Part shown: piece by piece, positions 25,841 to 32,954 of the stretch
Layout of the letters: each line of letters starts with the position of its first letter
How positions within the stretch are numbered: the stretch's first letter is position 1
From: CAZOZZ01 sp965262425
GTDB taxonomy: Bacteria > Acidobacteriota > Terriglobia > 20CM-2-55-15
Direction of reading: 5' to 3'
Assembly: GCA_965262425.1 (NCBI GenBank)
Contig: OZ253536.1
Span: forward strand, 620,001-684,000
Length of the DNA stretch: 64,000 nucleotides
Notes under the pieces: generated by a model
Database searches by the model: none
Told to the model about the DNA's origin: nothing
What the model saw: the letters and a program-made list of their open reading frames with translations, nothing else
Translations under genes and position numbers: made by a program

Positions 25841-26332
25841 TCAATCGGTCACCGGTTTGAAGTACGCGTCCGTCCTGTCTCGAAAGGCGGCACTCAGCAC
25901 TGCGGGAACCCACCTGCCAACTTCCACACCTGCGATTTCTGTCTCGCTGAAGAACCGTACTTCAAGAATCTCTTCACCGTCTGGGATCGGCGTGCCGTCG
26001 GTCAGCTCGCCCTCGAACACTGTCATCACGTACGAAGTCACATCACCATTCTCATACTCAACAACGAAATCGGGCCCACCATGCACTCCGATCAAACGCT
26101 TCAGCTCAACGGCACAGCCAACTTCCTCCCGCACCTCCCGAACAGCCGCCTCTGCCGGAGTTTCTTGGGGCTCAATCATCCCACCAGGGGCAACCCAGAC
26201 CCCTCCCTCGCTGTGACGAACCAGCAAGACGTGATTCGTGCCATCAAAGATCAGCACGGTAACCGAGGGTACCACCAAGAGTTCACTCCCAACCTGCTCG
26301 CGAACACGTCTCATGTAGTCTGACATCGTCAT
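25841..26332 (-). CDS. NUDIX hydrolase
   Basis: This 163-residue protein would hydrolyse a nucleoside diphosphate linked to another moiety. The complete NUDIX box GGMIEPQETPAEAAVREVREEVG is present (G-x5-E-x7-REVREEVG) at about residues 50-72. The start may be the first or third codon (MTM). Its flanks carry GTTAGGC (25799-25805) downstream and a GTTAAGC on the minus strand (26405-26411) upstream, core-like sites that might mark a cassette. Confidence 0.9.
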   Translation of the reverse strand: MTMSDYMRRVREQVGSELLVVPSVTVLIFDGTNHVLLVRHSEGGVWVAPGGMIEPQETPAEAAVREVREEVGCAVELKRLIGVHGGPDFVVEYENGDVTSYVMTVFEGELTDGTPIPDGEEILEVRFFSETEIAGVEVGRWVPAVLSAAFRDRTDAYFKPVTD

Positions 26333-26407
26333 GTTAATCTTCGTCCAGCGGCCTACCTGCCTAGATTGAAAAGCTTCGTATCAAAGAATCTGTGCTCTAC
26401 GCGCAGC

Positions 26408-26596
26408 TTAACAACGGGCGTAGTCGGTCGTAAAGGGGACGAGACTGCGCGAGATCGGGGGCTGATTCGATTTCATGATACCTCGCGCGATCCGGCCTAG
26501 ATGATTCCGGCGCTGTCCTTCTTGGGAGTCGACTGACTGTTCGATTTCACTCAGACGCACAATCGGATTTGTCAGACGTTGTTGAATCACCGGACA
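26408..26596 (-). CDS. Small hypothetical protein
   Basis: A 62-63 residue frame (MCPVIQQRLTNPIVRLSEIEQ...) ends in a TAA that overlaps the GTTAAGC core-like site. I do not recognise it, and it may be non-coding. It is listed because it fits the spacing of the small-gene cluster. Confidence 0.25.
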   Translation of the reverse strand, partial: CPVIQQRLTNPIVRLSEIEQSVDSQEGQRRNHLGRIARGIMKSNQPPISRSLVPFTTDYARC

Positions 26597-26599
26597 CAT

Positions 26600-26941
26600 C
26601 CCATAAACGCCGTTCAGGGAAGTCGAAGCTAGAATGCTGATTCACTGCTGGCCTGACCAGCTTGACTCAAGGGGGCCGTATATCCCGTGCGAACCTTGAT
26701 ATTAGAAAACGAATACCGCGAGGTGACCCCCTGTGTGGTTTCAAGTCGTTTGATATCACATCCCTTGTGGCTAAGGTTGTCCGTGGTTAGTTCTTGCAAA
26801 GTACGACCCCATTAGGAGAGTGAATCTCGGAGGATAGACTGAGATAGACTTCCGAAACAACGTAGGTGGCGGTCAGTTAGCTGCGACAAGGCGGGGGATC
26901 GAAACACTTTTCGAAACCTGCCTTGGAGTGCGCCCCGTGAA
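26600..26941. other. Intergenic stretch without a recognised gene
   Basis: I see no coding sequence, tRNA or obvious repeat in this stretch, which separates the small-gene cluster from the IS150-like element. Confidence 0.3.
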
Positions 26942-26949
26942 CTGGAGAG

Positions 26950-27874
26950 TTATTTCCCTAGGATTAGTACAGGCCGATCAGCGGGTTTCATGTTCACAAG
27001 AGCGTCTTCAAACTCATTCGGCGGAACGTAGCCGATAGAGGAGTGAAGGCGCTTGAAGTTATAGACTTCCTCGATGAAGAAGGGAAGCCTTTCGATCACG
27101 TCGTCGTAGGTTTCATAGTTCCATAAGTGAACCTCCTCGTATTTGAGAGTCTTGTAGAACGACTCGATGAATGCATTGTCGTAGGGATTGCCCTTGGCAG
27201 ACATGCTGATCTGGACCCCGTGTTCACCGAGTAGGTCGACATAGTCGGCCGAAGCGTACTGGCTGCCGCGGTCTGAGTGGTGAATGCAGTCGGGACCAGG
27301 CCGCCGAGAGTCGAGAGCCATGCGAAGAGCGGCGACGCACAGGGCGCTGTCGATCCGCTTGGAGATCGCCCAACCGACGATCCTGCGAGAATACAGATCC
27401 AGAATCGCCGCCAGATAGACGAAGCTGGAGCGAATCCGGATGTAAGTGATGTCGGCGACCCACACTTCGTTGAGTGCACGAACCTTCCGATTCTTGATCA
27501 GATTCGGATAGATCGGTAGTTGGTGTTTCGAATCGGTGGTCCGTATGAACGCACGCCAAACGATGGGTCCGAGATCGTACTTGCCCATTACGCGGCGAAC
27601 ACGTTTGGCGTTGACCTGGATGCCACGACGGTCCAGTTCCCGCACGATGCGACGGTAGCCGTAACCCGGGAATTCAGCATGAATGTCGTCGATCTGGAGA
27701 CGCAGTTTCTCATCCTCGGCTTCACGCCGCTGCCGGTCCGATCGGTCCGGCTTGTAGTAGTAGCTGCTGGGCGCCAAGCCGGTCACTTGGCACGCTTTCG
27801 AAACTGATCCAAGTTGTTCGAGGTGATCGCGGACGTATTGGCGCTTTTCCGCTGTCGAACCCAAACTTGCAGTT
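26950..27874 (-). CDS. IS150-like transposase OrfB, made by -1 frameshift
   Basis: The integrase-core protein reads KKTASLGSTAEKRQYVRDHL, then YRRIVRELDRRGIQVNAKRV, EVWVADITYIRIRSSFVYLA, HSDRGSQYAS and GNPYDNAFIESFYKTLK. These give the DDE residues of the rve domain. The frame opens at the A7 run near 27874, where orfA reads CTA-AAA-AAA-C and orfB reads CCT-AAA-AAA-ACT. That is a classic -1 slippery heptamer, giving an OrfAB transposase. No separate start codon is apparent. Confidence 0.85.
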
Positions 27875-28139
27875 TTTTTAGGTGTTCGATTTGCATGACC
27901 AGGTCGCCGATCTTCGCCTTCAGCTTCTCGTTCTCGGCTTCCAATTGGCGCTCCTGTCGGGACGGCTGGTCTGCCAGAGCGCTGACGTTGCTGCGATACT
28001 GTTTTCGCCACCGTTCGATCAGGCTTCGCGAAATTTGATACTCGCGTGCGGCCTGGGCCATCGTTACTTGCCCGGTCTCGACCTGTTCGACCATCTGGCG
28101 TTTGAATTCGGGTTCGAACTTTCGACGGATTTTTCCCAT
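27783..28139 (-). CDS. IS150-like OrfA (HTH and leucine zipper)
   Basis: Starting at ATG 28139, MGKIRRKFEPEFKRQMVEQVE opens an HTH_Tnp_1 domain (MAQAAREYQISRSLIERWRKQY). A coiled-coil (LEAENEKLKAKIGDLVMQIEHLKKL) follows and runs into the A7 frameshift site. The frame extends upstream to 28295, but the ATG chosen matches family starts. Confidence 0.85.
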   Translation of the reverse strand: MGKIRRKFEPEFKRQMVEQVETGQVTMAQAAREYQISRSLIERWRKQYRSNVSALADQPSRQERQLEAENEKLKAKIGDLVMQIEHLKKLQVWVRQRKSANTSAITSNNLDQFRKRAK

Positions 28140-28407
28140 TTCGAATATCGGTGTCCTTTGCGACCGGCCCAAAAACGACTCGCGCGAGAGGATGTGGAAA
28201 ATGCCACGTCTGATGGAAATCCGTAAACAACACGGATTCCCACAGCCGTTTGGAAAAGCCTCGCAAAAAACGCTCTGCTTTACCACATTTTCCACAGCCT
28301 CGACGGCGGGCTCTCATTCCACTCGTTTCAGGCCGTCGCTCTATGCCGATAATTCTGTACTAAACTTTTGGGAAAAGTCTCCAGTCGGAAGGGCGCACTC
28401 AACCTCA

Positions 28408-29208
28408 TTATTTCCTTTTCCCGCGCTGAGGCAGCCTCCGGCACCTTCTATTCCAAAGTACAGGCTCAACAGCCGATCGAAAAATTGGAACTCGTGCGCG
28501 CTCGACCGCGTTGCGAATCAGCTCTTCAACCTGATCCCATACCTCCGGATCCCGATCCATTTTCGTATGGGCAACCCGGCCGATCTTCTTGAACCAGGAC
28601 AGGCCGGTCAGATCAATCTGTCTGCTCCCGTAACTAAAACGGAAGTTTCCGAGGATGTGTGTCCGCGCGGGATCTTCGGCGCGGATCTCCGGTTCGCCGC
28701 GAATGATCCAGCCGTCCCGCTGGAACAGGTTAGCTGCCGTTCGAACGTTTGGGGGAATCACGCCGTCGCCGATTCCAATGCTATCGACCTGTATCGTCAA
28801 CAGGATAGGGACGTCCAGCTCGTCCATCTGACGGGCGAACTTCACAACCGCCGCTCCGCCGAAGCTTTGACCGTAGACGATCAGTCCGATCGACGACCGC
28901 TCGAGGCCGTCGATATGTCCGTCGCTGTTTCTGTCGAACGAATTCCGGACGAGTGTTACGGCAAGGTCCCGCTTCTTGTTTTCGACGGTTTCGATGTGCA
29001 CCCGGTCGATACCGGAGTTGCGGAGCCGGACCGCCAGCCGCCCCACACCGACCTCGGCGTTGTCCCAGGAATCGCGTCCCCCGAGAAAGCCGACGACGAG
29101 AAATTCATCGGTCGCGATCGGAGTCGGGGTCGTGAAGTTCTGGTAACGCTGTCCGCGGACGAAGAGACAGCCGGAAGGTAACACGGTCAGCAGCAGGAGC
29201 CAAACCAA
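28408..29208 (-). CDS. Lipoprotein of alpha/beta-hydrolase-like type
   Basis: The plausible start is TTG 29208 (VWLLLLTVLPSGC), giving a lipoprotein signal with lipobox LPSGC. The mature protein contains FLVVGFLGGRDSWDNAEVG, an EF-hand-like loop DRNSDGHIDGLE and a nucleophile elbow YGQSFGGAAV (G-x-S-x-G). It is therefore probably a membrane-anchored esterase or lipase-like protein. His and Asp partners cannot be assigned with certainty. The open frame continues upstream to 29463 in arginine-rich sequence that looks non-coding. Confidence 0.6.
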   Translation of the reverse strand: MVWLLLLTVLPSGCLFVRGQRYQNFTTPTPIATDEFLVVGFLGGRDSWDNAEVGVGRLAVRLRNSGIDRVHIETVENKKRDLAVTLVRNSFDRNSDGHIDGLERSSIGLIVYGQSFGGAAVVKFARQMDELDVPILLTIQVDSIGIGDGVIPPNVRTAANLFQRDGWIIRGEPEIRAEDPARTHILGNFRFSYGSRQIDLTGLSWFKKIGRVAHTKMDRDPEVWDQVEELIRNAVERARVPIFRSAVEPVLWNRRCRRLPQRGKRK

Positions 29209-29282
29209 CCGCAGGGCGCACTTCGATTGAAGGGTCGAGCAACCCGAGACGTCGGCCCGGGCGCACACGCCATACCGAAAGA

Positions 29283-29513
29283 TCAACCCCCGGTCCAAAC
29301 GGGTCCGGAGCCACGCATACAATCGCACTCTTTGTGCTCGATGTGCCAATGAGCGCGCAAATGGAGATCGGTCTGCGCTCCATGGAGCGACCCGAACAGA
29401 TCGTCGATTTCCAGTGTCGTTTCGCCTTCGATGCGTGCCCGCCACTCTCCGCCGTCCTGCCACGCAGCCAGGTTGTCCCCGGAAAGCTGGAAATACTTTT
29501 GGCCGCTGCGCAA
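29283..29513 (-). CDS. Small hypothetical protein upstream of the lipoprotein gene
   Basis: A 76-residue frame from TTG 29513 (RSGQKYFQLSGDNLAAWQDGG...) has GC-rich third positions like real genes here and ends 75 bp before the lipoprotein start on the same strand. I do not recognise the family. The C-terminal stretch contains HWHIEHKECDC, a possible metal-binding cluster. Confidence 0.35.
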   Translation of the reverse strand: MRSGQKYFQLSGDNLAAWQDGGEWRARIEGETTLEIDDLFGSLHGAQTDLHLRAHWHIEHKECDCMRGSGPVWTGG

Positions 29514-29515
29514 CC

Positions 29516-29985
29516 TATGAGTTTATTCTATTTAGACGGTCGCGAGAGTCCAGCATTTGTGAGGGCATTGTCAGCTCAACGGCCCCTCGCGCTTCTTCTG
29601 ACAGCAGCCGTCCGCTTCAACTTGTATGGGCACCCCGACTAGGCGGAACGTTCTAAGTGAGACAGCTCGACTCAAATTTCCGAGAACGGCGTTTCTCGGG
29701 AGTGACTTTACCTGTCCGATTTGTCGACTGGCGGACAAGCATTGAGGTCGGCTTCCTTAGATACATACTTCTCAGGCGTTGAGATTGGATCGATAAACGC
29801 TACAGCGTCACGCGAGGAATCGGCGCGGGGGTATTCTCTCCTTTCAAGACGTCTACCAGTCCGGGCATTTTCGCGGCAATGGGGAATTTCCATGGAACGC
29901 CAACAGTAAAATGTCTAGTCCGGGACGAAACCGATCCTTGAACAGTTGCCCTCCGAGCCTCTCTTCACCGCGGTCCGATTGCCGT
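29516..29985. other. Intergenic stretch without a recognised gene
   Basis: Short frames exist, but none shows family features or a convincing start. No RNA gene or repeat was recognised before the efp stop codon. Confidence 0.3.
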
Positions 29986-30549
29986 CTATTCCCGAACGCG
30001 CTCGATGTACTTGCCTTCGGAAGTGTCGACGCGTATCTTCTCGCCTTCAGAGATGAAGTGCGGGACGCCCACGACGAGTCCGGTTTCGGTCGTTGCGGGC
30101 TTGACGACGTTCGTAGCCGTCGCCGAAGGCATCCCAGGTGCGGTTTCGACGACCCTGAGGTCGACTGTCATGGGTAGTTCGATGCCGACGGGCCTTTCCT
30201 CGTAGAACTCTACTGCTATCTTCGCGTTGGCGATCAGGTATTGCATCGCGTCTCCGAGGGCGTCGGAAGTGAAGTGGATCTGCTCGTATGATTCCGTGTC
30301 CATGAAGTAGTGGTTGTCGCCCTCACTGTAGAGGTACTCCATCTGCCGCTTGTCGAGGACCGCTTTGTCGACCGCGTCGTCGGATCGAAACCGTTCATCG
30401 CTGATCGTACCCGATCGCAGGTTCTTCAGCTTCGTCTGGACCATCCCGCGTCCCTTTCCAGGCGTGAGATGCGTGAAATTCACGACGCGAAACAATTCTC
30501 CCTTGTGGTTGATGATGTTGCCGCGCCGCAGTTGTGTTGCTTGAATCAT
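29986..30549 (-). CDS. efp: Translation elongation factor P
   Basis: The 187-residue product (standard length) has the three beta-barrel domains of EF-P, which binds between the ribosomal P and E sites and relieves stalling at polyproline. The domain I loop reads HLTPGKGRGMVQTKLKN, with Lys32 at the tip where modification occurs, so it is of the lysine type (not the arginine/EarP type). The C-terminal signature GLVVGVPHFISEGEKIRVDTSEGKY is intact. No epmA or epmB is in the window. It is one of the few core housekeeping genes here. Confidence 0.95.
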   Translation of the reverse strand: MIQATQLRRGNIINHKGELFRVVNFTHLTPGKGRGMVQTKLKNLRSGTISDERFRSDDAVDKAVLDKRQMEYLYSEGDNHYFMDTESYEQIHFTSDALGDAMQYLIANAKIAVEFYEERPVGIELPMTVDLRVVETAPGMPSATATNVVKPATTETGLVVGVPHFISEGEKIRVDTSEGKYIERVRE

Positions 30550-31031
30550 GAATTCGTTCCTTATGTACCGTTATGTAACTCTTTCGGTTCGGATCGTCTC
30601 AGACGTGGGCCTGCGGCCCCCCGCGCTGGCGGCCCGTCTCGCCGCGCGATGGCCTGCGGCCGAGCGCGGGTATACATATACATTACACCCGTACTACGAC
30701 AATGCCAGCGCTACGATAGACGTCGGCCCCTGCTTATACCGCTTATCCGCAAATAGATTTCGATGTTGATGCGAATCTTCAGCAAATTCTCCGTAAGACA
30801 TATATGAGATTCGATGACAGCATGGAGATCGGAGTGGGGCTGGAATCCTACCTACGATCTGGACACTATCGTGAAATCCGTCGTAACCGCACTGACCCAG
30901 GACCCCGATCGATACAGCTAGAAACGGTTGATCTTGAGGCTAGCTTGAAGACAGGGTTCCAATATACAACCTCGTCTCGTAGTCGAAATGTACCCTTTCC
31001 GCCGCGCTGGTTTTTGTTGAATAGAATCTTT
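30550..31031. other. Intergenic stretch upstream of efp and ISL3
   Basis: No gene is supported. A GC-rich patch at about 30608-30675 contains GCCTGCGGCC twice and could form hairpins. The stretch ends at the left end of the ISL3 element. Confidence 0.3.
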
Positions 31032-32557
31032 GGGTCCTCGGCAAAATCTGTGGGTAGAAACGGGCAAATGAGTGGCCTGTGGAAAGTGGCGACGCTGAGG
31101 GAATCCGGTAAGAGACGCGCGGATTTCCACAGCGACTTGAATCGGCCGGAAAAGACGTGGGGCCGATTCACACTTCCACACAGGCCGGGATGAGGAGAAA
31201 CCGACGATGAGAACGAAAGGGATGTAGCACACCCTGGCTCGAATCCTGTATTTGGTATTGCACCAAACAAATCTAAAGCAGGAGAGACGAGACCAGGGTG
31301 CAAGTGAAGACTATTCTGAATCGAGTGCAGAAGTTCAAGTCCTTTGTCTACGGAGCAGTGCGATGGGAACGAATCGGGGGCGAGACGGCACTGTTGGTGG
31401 AGATATTTCCACGACGCAACAGCCGGCCGGTCTGCTCGGGCTGCGGGCGTGCGGGACCGGGTTACGACACGCTGGAGGCCCGCCTGTTCGAGTTTGTGCC
31501 GCTGTGGGGCTTTCCCGTGTTCTTCGTGTATCTGATGCGGCGTGTGGATTGCAGGCGTTGTGGCGTGAAGGTCGAATCGGTGCCCTGGGCCGAGGGTAAG
31601 CAAACCTTGACGCGGACGTATATGCAATTTCTGGCCGGTTGGGCGCGGCGGATGTCCTGGCAGGAGGTTGCCGACATCTTCCGGACTTCCTGGGAGAAGG
31701 TGTTTCGATCTGTGGAATGGATCGTCGGCTGGGGGCTGGCGCACCGGGACCTGGAGGGTGTGACCGCGATTGGCGTGGACGAGATTCTCTGGCGCCGGGG
31801 GCACAAGTACCTGACGGTGGTCTACCAGATCGACCGGCATTCCAAGCGGCTGCTCTGGGTCGGCCGGGATCGCACGGTGAAAACGTTGCTGCGCTTCTTC
31901 CAGCAATTCGGAGTCGAGCGCGCCGCCGAGTTGAAGTTCGTGTGCAGCGACATGTGGAAGCCGTATCTGAAGGTGATTTCCAAGAAAGCATCGACGGCCC
32001 TGCATGTTCTGGATCGGTTTCATATCGCCATGCACATGAATAAGGCCATCGATGAGGTTCGAGCCCAGGAATCCCGGGATATGAAAGCCGCGGGATTGGA
32101 GCCGATCCTGAAACACTCCCGGTGGTGTTTGCTCAAGCGCCCCCAGAACCGAACCGACAAGCAAGACATCAAGCTGGCCGACCTGCTCCAGTACAACCTG
32201 CGGACCGTTCGGAGCTTTCTGCTCAAGGAGGACTTCCAGTTCTTCTGGGAGTACACGTCGCCCTACTGGGCCGGTCAATTCATGGATGCCTGGTGCCGGC
32301 GGACGATGCGATCCCGGATCGAGCCCATGAAAAAGGTGGCGCGCATGCTCCGCTCCCACCGGGAACTCCTGCTCAACTGGTTCCGTGCCAAAAAGCGGAT
32401 TTCCGGGGGCATCGTCGAAGGTTTCAACAACAAAGCGAAAGTGACCACCAGAAAAGCGTATGGTTTTCGGACCTTTAGAGCTGCCCAAGTCGCTCTCTAC
32501 CACACGCTTGGAGCGTTACCGGAACCCGATGTCGCCCACAGATTTTACTGAGGAGAC
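31032..32557 (+). mobile_element. ISL3-family insertion sequence
   Basis: The ends are GGGTCCTCGGCAAAATCTGT and (reverse complement of the right end) GTCTCCTCAGTAAAATCTGT, each followed by GGG. One transposase gene fills the element. The flanking octamers GAATCTTT and AAAAGGGG do not match, so the original duplication is lost. Its ends resemble those of the five 317-bp elements, one of which begins 5 bp from its right end. Confidence 0.85.
31298..32551 (+). CDS. ISL3-family transposase
   Basis: This is a 417-residue DDE transposase. Two N-terminal zinc-finger-like clusters (CSGCGRAGPGYD and CRRCGVKVE) precede an HTH stretch (MSWQEVADIFRTSWEKVFRSVEWIV) and the catalytic core starting AIGVDEILWRRGHKYLTVVYQID. 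It continues with KFVCSDMWKPYLKVI and FHIAMHMNKAIDEVR, and ends with IVEGFNNKAKVTTRKAYGFR. All are ISL3-type segments. The start is GTG 31298 after an AGGAGAG ribosome site. It appears intact and is the best candidate to mobilise the 317-bp elements. Confidence 0.92.
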   Translation: MQVKTILNRVQKFKSFVYGAVRWERIGGETALLVEIFPRRNSRPVCSGCGRAGPGYDTLEARLFEFVPLWGFPVFFVYLMRRVDCRRCGVKVESVPWAEGKQTLTRTYMQFLAGWARRMSWQEVADIFRTSWEKVFRSVEWIVGWGLAHRDLEGVTAIGVDEILWRRGHKYLTVVYQIDRHSKRLLWVGRDRTVKTLLRFFQQFGVERAAELKFVCSDMWKPYLKVISKKASTALHVLDRFHIAMHMNKAIDEVRAQESRDMKAAGLEPILKHSRWCLLKRPQNRTDKQDIKLADLLQYNLRTVRSFLLKEDFQFFWEYTSPYWAGQFMDAWCRRTMRSRIEPMKKVARMLRSHRELLLNWFRAKKRISGGIVEGFNNKAKVTTRKAYGFRTFRAAQVALYHTLGALPEPDVAHRFY

Positions 32558-32562
32558 AAAAG

Positions 32563-32879
32563 GGGTCTTCCGCAGAATTTGTGGGTAAAACCGTCTTCCA
32601 TCGCCGCTTGAGGAGACCACGGTGCTCGCCAAGCCTCAAGGCTTCCCTCGCAAGCTCGGCGGCTGCGCCGGCCTTGACCCTCGGCTGCGCTCCGCGGTGT
32701 CGGCTGGTGTGGGCGATGGGGAACGGGGCCTCCGGCGGGGGCTCCGGGCACCGGGTGTAGGCGTCCGACCGAAGTGGGTACTGGAATATTCGCCGTCGAA
32801 CAAAAGAATAAGGTACTTTGTTTCAATTACTTATGTGCGCACAGGCCTTTGGACTGCCCACAAATTCTGCGGAGGAGGC
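32563..32879 (-). mobile_element. 317-bp non-autonomous element, copy 4 (inverted)
   Basis: This copy is in the opposite orientation to the other four and starts 5 bp after the ISL3 right end. The flanking octamers GACAAAAG and AATAAAAC share only five positions, so there is no clean target duplication. It borders the hydrolase gene region at 32955 onward. Confidence 0.92.
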
Positions 32880-32954
32880 AATAAAACTACGGATGGGAGT
32901 TGGGGTCAAGGAGTCAGTCACCCGATTTGGCCTCGGAGCGCGGCCGCGGCGCCC

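Larger units (their letters stand above)
26942..28384 (-). mobile_element. IS3-family element, IS150-like group
   Basis: Imperfect inverted ends of about 30 bp (CTGGAGAGTTATTTCCC at 26942 and CTGGAGACTTTTCCC read inward from 28384, both reaching TTAGTACAG) enclose an orfA/orfB pair on the minus strand. No matching 3-bp flanks are found, so one side may have been rearranged. Confidence 0.8.

Noticed and set aside
30608..30675. Rho-independent terminator or REP in the GC-rich patch upstream of efp
   Set aside because: No clean stem with a T-tract and no second copy was seen.
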